This document shows positions 13,023 through 24,000 of a stretch of DNA of 64,000 bases, one piece after another. The first letter of the stretch is position 1. Every line of letters begins with the position of its first letter. This stretch comes from Lineus longissimus (Eukaryota; Nemertea; Pilidiophora; Heteronemertea; Lineidae). Location: the NCBI RefSeq assembly GCF_910592395.1, contig NC_088309.1:6698501-6762500 (forward strand), given 5' to 3'. The translations under genes and the position numbers were made by a program. Under the pieces are notes generated by a model. That model was given only the letters and a program-made list of their open reading frames with translations. It was not told the DNA's origin and searched no databases.

Positions 13023-16000
13023 TTAGCTATCTGCCTCCGTCACGTCCATGTATACGGATACCGTCGACAATTCGATAACCGTATCGGTGTTTCCCATTCT
13101 TTGTGGCATCAACGTGACGGCATAATCACGCTTATCTTCCCCCGTCTGTCTGTGTGCAACTTTAAAGTCAATTACCAGTAGAAATAAGCCATTGAGTCCA
13201 TCCCGAGAAATCTGATGAGGAAATGAAAGTAACAACTAGGCTATCTGTCAGATTAGGAGTCAGCTGCACCCAAAGGAAATCATCGAAAGAGAGAGGGCTC
13301 CGATTTCAATGTCTGGCGGGGGATGAGAGCCCGAGCGTAATCCAGTTGGGTTTACGGCGTTCTTGTCAACAAAATGGCTTTGTGGTGAGTGGCGGGTTAC
13401 CCTCGGCCTGGTGAGTAACATCCATCCTCCCACATCAGGCCTCGGTATCATTCCTAGCATACCATCAATCAAAGGCTCTGCTGAAATCGTCCTGATTTGG
13501 TTACTTCGCCATTGCATCAAATGTTCATCACCCAACTGCCCAACCCGAAGTTATGTCATAACTGACCCAGCAACTTTAAACAGTTCCGATGATGTCATTC
13601 CGTATCTGCAGTTAGTGGCCCATGCAATATTGACCTCCATTCAATAATTTTTTTTTAAAGGGCCGACCAAAGCCGGAAACTTGGAAGATTATCACTGTGC
13701 ATGCTATATTAGTAGGTTTAAAAAACATACGTTTTCGGGCAATCCCAAGTGTTTAGACGCTTTATGTAGACGATCGCTGAATATTTTTGATTCTAAAAGG
13801 TGTCACGACCCCACTTAGGTTAAAAATAGTGAGATGCAGTTTGAGATAATTTTCGTATCTAAGAAATCACCTTAATAATTCATATTGATGACAGTACTAG
13901 AGGATGCGTGCTCCTGCATTTATGAACATGATATTTGCCACAAATGCTCTTTATGATTTTCTCATCCATCAATTCCACTGAGTAACGCGAGCGGTATAGT
14001 ACGCTTCTCAAGTAAGTGCCCCATCGATTTATACACAAAAAGTACCAGTTTGGATTTCTAAAAACTTTCGTATTTTGTCAACCTTTTTTCCTGCTTCAGC
14101 ACTAACAAACAGACTTTCCTGATTGCACCAAATTATAAAATTCCTGGGGTCACGCAATATGACTTCAAGTAAGGGGATTTAAAAACCGAGTGTCACTTCC
14201 AAATTCATTTTTCAAAATACCTTTCGGGGTTGATAACTAGCCCGGATTCACATTAAAGGGGTTTACAACATTCGCGTTCACGATATTACCTGGTCGCTCA
14301 GGAACAACGAAATACACAATGCCGTAGTGCATGCAAAATCGCTAAAACTTGGTATTTATTGTATTCGTATATCTGTCTACACAGCGGTATTGCTGTTTAT
14401 ATTCAGTGCATATTTACAAAATTAGAAAATTTCAAAATTCTAGCTAAAAAATCTTTGAACGAACGAAGAAAGTCTTTAACCTTTTTGTGCGCTCCGCTGC
14501 CCGAACTGAGGTGGACATTAATTTCGGACAGCGACTGTATAGGGTCACTTAAGAGGATGTGACATAGTGATCCGTCGAACTGTTTGCAGTCTACGTGCCA
14601 TATGACAATAGGCAATATTGACATTTCATCGACCAATCTCCTGGGCATCAAACTACTGATTGACTCTGAGTGATAACGGGGAACCGGACAAAAATTAAAA
14701 CGGGTATGATTGTTCTGGCAGTAATGTAGCATGTAGAATGACAGCGCTTGTTTATCATAAGCAAAAAGAAATTCTTGATGCAATGTATGTTTTTTAATGG
14801 AACTTGGCTGTCAAGTCTCTTATCAGTGACACCCAGGCTAGATTACAGGAGAATATAAAAGCTAGCTATAGCCGTACACCTTGATTCTTATCATCGAGTT
14901 GCTGGCTGGCCAATTATGGCGATTTGAAAATAGCACGTTTTCACTTTTACTTTGAACTTTTAATTCAAATCGGTTTGGCGAAGATATGCAACGTACGGTA
15001 CCTTAATACAGCGCTGAAGATACCAGAATCAATCGTTAACTAGCTCCTGGGCTAATAAAGGGTGAACTCTTCACCGTGATGACATAACAAGCAGTTGACG
15101 ACTGCTCAGGTGATACCAAGAACGCTGTTGTCCCGCGTGAAAAGTCACGATCAGCGTGGTTGCTGCCCCAGTAAATGGGCAAATAATCGTGCAACTGCTG
15201 TATAATAATGATTTCGCCCTCTCAATCGGACAATTACCTAATGATCTAACATGATCGGCTGGCAGGTCGTCATCTTTGCGTTGGCAAAGAAGGTATAAGC
15301 TTACAAGTTGCGCATTTAATGAATGTCATCGGGTTATGCTAAAACCTACTGGTGATATTAATGGCGAACTTGATGGCAAACACGTAATTTTGTCCCCCCC
15401 CCCGTACGGTAATTGAAATTTATTGGCCAACCATCGACGATATTTTGGGAAATAAATATGTTTATCGGGAAATGCAATTTTTGCCTTGTTTTTTTTCACC
15501 CCAGGAACGAAATGATAGCTGAAAGAAAAACATGGCAAACCAAAAGCTGAATTTAATAGGTCTCCAGAACAACCAAACCGTCTCCTGAAGTGGCTTCACG
15601 TGCACAAACAAATCTTTAGTTCATGCATCAGCCGTCCCTTTTATATCGCACTTTCCACCATAAATCTTACGTTATCGGGGCAGGATATGGTACGCGCCTT
15701 TAATTTATCGTCTAGTCCAGTCTCCTGATAGCCAGCTTTGATCTCGGGGTAAATGTGTGATATTTCATTTCTTGCCCGAATCGAACTTTTGTTTTAAAGC
15801 GGGTTGCCTTGTTAGCGAAATAAAAACTACAAGAAAGCTAGTAAGAGAAGACACTGAGACAAAATTAAGAAGTGGTGAAGGGGATTCTCAATGATTTTCT
15901 TTACTCAGACCAAATGTTTGCAATTAAACAAAAATAGAACAGAGCAAAAGTGCCTACCTTTTGGACTTATTGAATTTAAGTAATTTCCTAAATGTTCAAG

Positions 16001-16108
16001 TTCATCATCCGAAAGTGTCCGAGTGAAGGGTACGCCCTCCGTACTCAACACGAAGGTAGCTAACACCGCTAGCAAAGCTCCTAAGATCGTCGTGCCGTTC
16101 ATCTCCAT
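13023..16108 (-). CDS. Candidate secreted protein (4 putative exons)
   Basis: Four minus-strand exons can be chained with matching phases: 16108-15958 (phase 1 end), 14665-14481, 13535-13401 and 13211-13023 ending in TAA, giving about 219 residues. The first exon is the best supported. It encodes a classic signal peptide (MEMNGTTILGALLAVLATF, then STEG/VPF) followed by an acidic amphipathic stretch (TLSDDELEHLGNYLNSISPK), and it has a good donor (AAAAG/GTAGGC). Exon 2 has acceptor TCACTCAG and carries Cys residues and an MPRR dibasic site. Its donor GTTAAA lies on the edge of a MITE, which is suspicious. Exons 3 and 4 have acceptors GGTTGGGCAG and CCTCATCAG. I recognise no family. The helix faintly recalls peptide-hormone cores (LGxxLNS), which I treat as a lead only. 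Internal exons could be chance. Confidence 0.28.
14253..14479. repeat. TTAA-flanked MITE, diverged copy
   Basis: The element begins TTAAAGG and ends CTTTAA, with TTAA at both edges (14253-14256 and 14476-14479). Its internal text matches the copies at 39723-39942 and 52568-52778: an AAACTTGGTA-like word, then TATCTGTCTACACAGCGGTA and a TTGAACGAACG end. Size is 227 bp. The terminal repeats are more decayed than in the other two copies. Confidence 0.6.
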
Positions 16109-16932
16109 CAGTGTGCTCAGCTGCTCTACGATTCTGTATCCGTATGCCGCGAAACCAACACGCAGTAAACTTTCATTCAAACCGTCCACCAGGCATTATG
16201 TGGAGAAGCGCGTGGCTGATTGGTTAGATTCAAATTGCGAGATGACGTCTTGCGTGGTGATTCCTGGGGTCAGAGTGAGACGCCCACGCTTTCAGAGTAA
16301 CTACACGTATCGCAGGTTGGCTTTGTTGACATGGTAACAGATACAAACGACAGCGCAATCCTTTGCTGCAATCTGAACTTGTTCGAAAAATAACTAAACG
16401 CCTACCACTTATTCTGATGCAATTTTATTATTTGTACACATGGCGCTGCCTAAAAACAAAGCGCACGTGGTATCTGTTCTTTGAAGCCGTGTGATGCGAA
16501 CAAATAAAACAGAGTTCTTTGGACGTCAGCGTCCTTCAAGGTGACCAATGATGGCTATAAGTACTTGCCCATGTGATATCGTGGGCAAATTGGTTTCTTC
16601 ATAAAAGTACCTGAAATGACCTTGCCTTCTTCTGTTTCTATTTCATCCTGATTGCTAAAAATATATGATATGACTCGCATCATTCGTGTTGTTTATGTAG
16701 GAATGATCATACGGTATATTTTTAGAAATAATTTGCATGGAGTACATGCAATGCCTATTTATGAATTCACGGATTAGCCTTTTGGCAAGACCTAAATCTA
16801 TTAAATGTAGGTCAACAGTGTCTTCTGAAATAGCATGTTCACTCTTAAAAATAGTTTTCCAGGGGTTATTCACAGGTTTATATGGAACCATCTTTATACC
16901 TTCGCCAGACTTTCTCAAAAGGTTTCCTGGCA
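16109..16932. other. Spacer with one unassigned minus-strand frame
   Basis: Just upstream of the candidate secreted-protein exon. A 92-codon minus frame at 16655-16933 (contains EDTVDLHLIDLGLAKRLIREF) has protein-like composition but no recognised family and no clear splice partners. It abuts the 60-bp tandem array, and its start codon falls at the array edge. Probably not a gene on its own. Confidence 0.2.
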
Positions 16933-17280
16933 CCCTATTTTAGTTCTCCTGGATCATTTGCCTGCAAACAAGCAACAAGGTGTGCAGCAGGTCAATATAT
17001 TATAGTTCTCCTTAATTGTCTATAAACAAGCACCATGAAGTATAAACCTGGTCAAACTATTATAGTTCTCCTCATGTGTCTATAAACAAGCACCGCAAGG
17101 TGTACACCAGGTCACCTGTTATAGGTCTCCTCATTCGTCTATAAACCAGCACCACAAGGTGAACACCAGGTCAAACTATTATAGTTCTCCTCATTCGTCT
17201 ATAGACAAGCACCACAAGGTTTACACCAGGTCAACCTATCTTAGTTCTACTCATTCGTCTGTAAACAAGCGCCACAAGCG
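16933..17280. repeat. 60-bp tandem repeat, about 6 copies
   Basis: The word TATAGTTCTCCT recurs at about 16941, 17003, 17063, 17122, 17182 and 17242, each followed by TCATTCGTCTATAAACAAGC, then CACCACAAGG and ACACCAGGTCA. The period is 59-62 bp. Outer copies are the most diverged, the usual pattern for a minisatellite grown by unequal exchange. Confidence 0.9.
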
Positions 17281-20200
17281 ATCAAAATGCGCCTGAAGAA
17301 ATCAGATCTTAAGGCGCAGCATCCAATTTGTCTTCTACTACAATCTCCCCGAGGGGACCTTCTGATCACTCCAAGCCCCAGTGACGATAGCCACTTAACT
17401 TTTCCTTTATAGGCCGATGGTCTTTGGCTAATGAAGGCGTTATCTGGTTGATGAGCTTGAATCTGTTTCGGATATTTTTGTATCACGTCCGTGCATATTG
17501 GTAATTGATGGAATGAGTTGTTGACTGCGCTAATCCCTTGTCATGGTGCAGAGTCTCGGGTCACTTGGAAATGTGGGGGCAAAGTCGAAACAGGCACTAC
17601 CGTCCGTCAATCAATTTCATCATCATATTTTTTCAGATATATTTTTACATCAATCTAGAGGACATGAACAAGAATTTGTTGCTAAAATGTTTTAGGTTTT
17701 ATTATTAATCTAAGCCGTTAATTCAACAGGCTGTTCATCGTGTGAGCAGGCATCTGAGTAACATAACATAACATGGTGGACTGCATCCAATGAATTGCAC
17801 AAGAGGTAGTCGCAAAGCAACGATCGACCAGTTGAAAAAGCGGTCTGAGGCAACACCACTATTCACTTTTAACCCGATTTTGTATTTTCCCAATATTTTT
17901 TTACCAATATGTTCCTCATTGTACTGGATTCAATGATGAACATGTCCTGTTTCATTATCCTTGTCTGTACATTTTCTGTTGTTAAAACCTATTGTGTTCT
18001 TAACCGAAATTATAGCACGGGCACGAGCACTATCATATTCGGCCTTCGTGGTATCATGATCAAATAATGCAAGTTGTCATGCTTGCTGATACATTTACTG
18101 TTGGGCAACTCTGGTGCGTTAAGTGCCTGGTCGACCTGCTTGCTTTCCATGTGATGGAGTCTCATCAGAGGAATCCGAAGAAGAAAGAAGAACATAATTC
18201 TGGCTAGATTAGCGTGAGATATGGACACAGTAAGTTTTTCGGAATTGGCTGCCTTGAGCCCAGAGGCGTGTATTAGGTCTAATTGCATTGATTTTTGTAC
18301 GTTAAGTCATGTTGTCAGAAGACATCCACACTCCAAGTTTTAACTTCTGGACTCAATGGCGAGCAAACGTGCCATCAGTGAGCAAACGTGCCACCGTTGT
18401 TGACGGACGACGACGACGGACGACGGAAAGATGTGATGACATGAGCTAACCCATAAAGAGTGACAGTTATTGTAACCAGAGTAAGCAGTGTACCTTACGT
18501 GAACTCGTGAAAGGCAGCCATTTGAACCCAATACAATGGTTTTAGAAGTTATCGAGTCATATCTATTGTCTCATTATTCTCGAGGGATCGTGCTGTCTCA
18601 CGAAAGATATGGTAACGATTCTGCAATCCCTAATATTAACTGACGTTATTTATCACTGGTGCTAAAATACATAACTTAATTACAAAATATATTTATCAAG
18701 TTATAAGGCATGCTAATTGGATGACTGTTAGAGCAATAATTGTTAGAGCGGTTCGTATCGTTTATGACGCCCTTGTTGGTTCCAATATTGCATTGCTCTA
18801 GATTCACCTGCAATATAAATCAATCATAATGGGACGTAAAGTGGGTTTACGAAATCCGTTTCTCTCTTGGGCCAACTTATCAGTTTGAAAAGCTTATATA
18901 AGCCAGGACCATGATCTACCACTGTACTTTTTTCGGTGCAGGCACGAAGTCGGAGTGATTTTTTTGTAAAAACTGTTCATTCATTCATTCATTCATTCAT
19001 TGTTATTATCATCAGAACGGAGCCATTTACAGTATGTCACAACGCTACTACTACATGTATATCATAGTAAACTTGAGCCGAGAATTCATATACTTATTCC
19101 TTTATGTGTTATATTTAACTGCAACTGTACATAGATGTACACGTATAATCATCGTTTAGTTTCAAACATTAGTCATGTTCGATAAGAAATGGCATCAGTC
19201 ATCACCTGGCGCAGTACGATCATTATCATTTCGAATTTCATTTCAAGAAAACCTAAACGCATCGCTTAACATTTAAATCGAGGAAGATTTTATTCCGTTT
19301 AAAGAGTCGAATATCTTTCATACAGAGACACGGACATGAGCATATTTTTGCAAATGCACTTAAGGAAATTTTCTAAGCTGTTCAGCCACGTTTTGTCGAT
19401 GAAAGCGTGTCCCTCAAGGTTTCTCGTCTGTCTCAAAAATCAGTAGAAGATAAGAATGTGGCGAGTTGTCTAGTATATGGCTGCAAGTGTACTTTTGGAA
19501 CCTTTTGACGTTGCGCAGAACCTGGGGTCTTCTTCGACCTTGTTTCCCTCATAATGGATTTAAGAAAGTGCTAGAGAGATCAAAGGTGTGTCAAGCGTAA
19601 AGATAACGGCGCCTGCGTAAGTGATGCTAATTGACGGTTGTGTAGTGAGATGGTCAACTTGATATTTCCGTTTCTGTTTCTGTTTGATGCTATGCCATAT
19701 GATGTGAGAAAGATATATCATAAAGTTCATTTGTAACATGAATAGCGCTGGTACGTAAAACCGAAGTGAGAGGATTGTTATTGCTGTTCGGAGAACCAAA
19801 ATTAGGCAAGCGTTCTCTACGAAAAAAGGTATCCTGAGCATTCTATACTAATAAGCCAATCGCGGACGAGTCTGCGAACCATCGGCATGCAGTCTACAGT
19901 TGCTGTAGTTCGTGTCGTTCAATCCCCCTAGTCATATCGATAGGATTGTGGGTGTATGTGCAAGAGTACAGAGTTCACTCGACATATACATGTAGTTAAC
20001 CTATGCAAGCCTTCATATCACAAGTCATTAATCATAACACATCTATTTCATCTTTCATAATCATTAACCAAATCTGACCACCGCGAGTTTGCCTATAATG
20101 TATCACTCCGCTTAGTCGAGTTCTGTCCTGTATATCATGATGTCCTCGGCCTACCCTCTAGTAACTGAACATATTGTAGACTCTCTATCTGGGAGCGGCA

Positions 20201-21034
20201 CGGCTGTATTCAAATCTGAGAAGTTACGAGATGCGTTCCGGCGAGGGTCTTCGAAGCAGAATATAACCCTTCGAGTGCCCCCATATACTATACAAACCGC
20301 TACATTTTCGGGCCACGTGTGATTATACGGAACAAATCTCACTTTATGGACTTCATCTCAACCAAATTATTCCTCCCTACCAGTGTTCAACACGATTAAT
20401 CATTGCCATTTTGAGTGTTGACATTGTGGGATTATTTAGTGTTATCTTTAGTACGACCATCTGACATGGTCCCACACTTCGGTTATTCCCTATCGAGAGT
20501 CTTCATTTCAACTCTTTCCTGTCATAAACATGTACATGTCAATAAAAGACATCAGAGATTTTTAAAATGTCGCTCCTTGGACTGCTTTCTTTGTAAGCGT
20601 TACTGCTGACAGGCTATTAGTGCTAACACAGGCGCTAAGCTTTACAACGCTAGGCTCAGGTATTACTTATGATGTTCCTTAAAGACGGAGATAATTTGAG
20701 TAAAAAAAGTAACGCCGTATCGTTGTGCAAAATTGAGAATGGTCATTGGCAGTATCAGTCATCAACCGGCTTCAGCTTTTCTCACGTTTTGAATTGCTTT
20801 TTTTCAAAGTCTAGGTGTTCGTCTCTAGCGGAAAAGCATGGTAAAGCCTATCGGCATAAGCTGTTTCACGGCAGTAATCGGCAAGGTAAAGCTTGCGGCA
20901 ACGGATAATTTACCCTGGCCGTTGCTCACCGAATTCGAGGCCGGGCGTTTTCCGTCCAGTTTTTGCAAGAAGTTCTCATTTATGACAAACACGCACATGC
21001 CAGTGCCTTTTATCTCGCTTCGATCGATTTCCAG
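17281..21034. other. Spacer upstream of the GALNT exons
   Basis: No confirmed exon. A (TTCA)n microsatellite of about 6 units sits at 18976-19001. The 5' exons of the GALNT (cytosolic tail, membrane anchor, stem) should lie here or further upstream, but I found no segment with a type II membrane anchor joined to the usual stem. The frame of the first recognised GALNT exon stays open back to about 20838, so its true 5' border is uncertain. Confidence 0.5.
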
Positions 21035-24000
21035 GTGTAAAGATGAATATGTAAACTACGGAAATCTCCCTCAGACAAGCGTCATCATCTGCTTCACCGA
21101 GGAGTCGTGGTCGACCTTGCTCAGGACCGTGCACAGTGTTATCAACCGGTCGCCGCCCCAGCTCTTGAGAGAAGTGATTCTTGTCGATGACTTCAGTAAG
21201 AGAGGTAGGTTATGTTTTTTTATTTTACAAAGATAGTTGCTGCACGAGCGTCAATCTTTGTATTAGGTTAACGCCATTTTGTGTGGAATCCACACATCTC
21301 TATCTTGCAAAAATGTGAGGGATTAAGTATAAAAGCTGCATGTACGATAAAAGGATATCTGTTAATCATATCTAAAAACAGACACGATTGCTATAAAGAA
21401 CCATGCGTATTTTAGAATGCATTTGGATGATAACGTCACCCAAAATTGCCGAGAGTGGAGCTAAAATGCTGACCAAAACTGAAGCATCTCGCCGAGGTTT
21501 CGGGCACGATGGCTATAACCGAGCGATGTTTGTTGAGATAGCCAAATACCAACAGTAATGTTTCTATTCGACAGATACACCTTATTTGAACATTTTAAGA
21601 GTTGATTTTGACTCTTTCCGTGTTTTGTACCAAATTCAATCTGTTATGGTTGCCACACGTCTTATTTCATATGTTTCAGAATACCTGAAGGATGCACTCG
21701 AAGTCTACATGAAGCGCTTTACCAAGGTTAAGATCGTTCGCCTAGCCTCGAGGCAGGGACTGATCCGTGCCCGCCTAGCGGGGATCCAGGCCGCACAAGG
21801 ACCAGTCCTCACCTTTCTCGACTCTCACGTCGAGTGCAATATCGGCTGGCTGGAACCTTTACTGAAGAGAGTAAGCCTGAACAAGAAGACTGTGGTGTGT
21901 CCAGTGATTGACGCAATATCATCATCAAATCTTGGGTAAGTTAACTTATTCATTCGACTTTAAAGGAACCTATTCCAGTGTTCCTTATTTGGTCTCACTT
22001 CTTAATGGGTTGGTGGGTTCTTCATGATACCCAGAATCTGTGTTCGAATCTGGGAATCCCGGTGTAACAGTTCTAAATGTCCCCTATAGAAACAGCGTCC
22101 TACCCTTTTGATGGATATGGTGACCTGGTTCTATAAATACCAAACTTCAGTATTTCAGAGATTGAAAGTTCATTATGTGATACATACTTTGTTCCGGACA
22201 CTCAGCCAAAGGACAGATTTTGCTGGCAATCTGTCCGCGTACATGTACAATAAGCCCTGTAGTTGATCACTGTAGGGTCTTTGAACACATACTGGAGAGT
22301 GGGTCAAAAATAGAGGACAAGGGAAATGGGTGCACTGAGCTTTTTAGTCATCAGTTCAGAACTATCAGAAATATTGCCACCATGTGTAAAATGAGTTATG
22401 ACAATAGTAATTGGCGTCGCGAAACCTATATTTTCACTCGGTCGTGATAATGTTGTAACTTTGTACGCTTTCTCGTAAATGTTCGGTTTGCAAATGCATT
22501 AATTTAGGCTGTTCTACCTTGTACGCTTTCATGTACTTAACGTCTATGGGGAACTGAATTATTTAGTTTAAGCCGTTCCTACTTCGGCCGCTTTCTCGTA
22601 AACGTTATCTAGGCAACTGAATATCTTGTTTAAGCTGTTCTAACTTTGGCCCAACGTACACGTGTTGTCTTGCTTCCTGTGCACATGTACATGTATGGGT
22701 AACTGCATTAATTTCAAACCAAATGTATACGCACTCGTACTATGCTAGTCGCTTTAAAACTCACAGCATACTCTTTCACTGCTTGTTCTGCGCTGCACGG
22801 CTTTCAGGTTTGGCAAGGCCGGGGAGGGCATGATTGGCGGATTCAAGTATGACCTTGGCTTCTACTGGTTGAAACAGCCCATAAATTACCCTCGGTACCC
22901 ACGGAATAGGCGAATCGACCCCTACAGGTACGTTTAGTGCATGCGTAGGTTTCACAGCTTTCTGGTTATTTTTTTTATAGATTATATTCTGGAGGTAGCA
23001 CGATCATTGGCGGATTTGATTGGGCGCTCGCATTTCACTGGATAGGAGAGATACGTTACCCAAAATATATTAGAGCGAATAAACTAGACCCCTTGAGGTA
23101 GGATAATATGTTCGTCATTAAAAACATTTACTTCTTATTTGATGTTTGAGTTAACATGTATATCTGATCAAAGAACGTAATTGTAGGCAAAATAAATTTT
23201 CGAGAATTATTGTTTTTAAATCAAATGTCAGAAATTACAATCATGCATGTTTATGCCTTATCTTGACTCGACAACTGGCCAGTTGGAGTGATTTTCTGCA
23301 ATATTTTTAAAAAATCGTTTTTTATTCATTTACAAAACACTTACTTTGTCACAAGGTCGCCAGCAATGGCCGGAGGTCTATTTTCCATTGATAAAACCTT
23401 CTTCCAAGACCTTGGTCTGTATGATACTGGACTTGATATTTGGGGAGGAGAGAACATTGAGTTGTCTCTTAAGGTATACTTAAGGCTTGCTCTTGGTTTA
23501 TTGGGCGGTGGAGGAGGTGGGTTACGGGTTTCCCGATTTCCCGATTTCGTTGTAACACTGCATGACCATGCATACTGACCGCGGTACCAAATCGTACGTA
23601 TGTACCCAATCGTACGGTACAGATTTTCGGTAACAATAGACCCCCCCCCCCCCCGTTGCACTGTGACTGGTGAAATTGATCGGTTTCAGGAGCAGTGGCG
23701 CCCCTCCCCCGTTTTCGTCGGAGAGAAACGATTTTTCAGGGCACCTCTCCGCAAGAACAGCCAGCGACTACTCCTGATTTTAGTCCTGAGATGCCAGGTG
23801 AACGCCTTTTTGGCACCAACATTTTTCTCTGGAGGACCTTCATTCGTTTCCAAGATCACACCATAGGGGCTGTCTTCGGTTCGGCTGCGCCCCCCCCCCC
23901 CCCGCCCCGTTTCAAAGCACTGACCGAGAAGTGCATTACAGCCCTCTAAATTCCGTTTGAGAAATAAGATTGTTGCCGGAAGTCTATACCCTACGCATCC

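Noticed and set aside
23288-23661. Overlapping plus and minus frames rich in Gly or Pro around the GALNT MAGGLF exon
   Set aside because: The minus frame is a shadow of the real exon 23356-23473 and of adjacent GGTGG/CCCCC simple sequence; there are no splice or family signals.
23641-23903. Poly-C tracts as functional elements
   Set aside because: Mononucleotide runs of 14-17 C occur in several introns and spacers here and are most simply slippage products.
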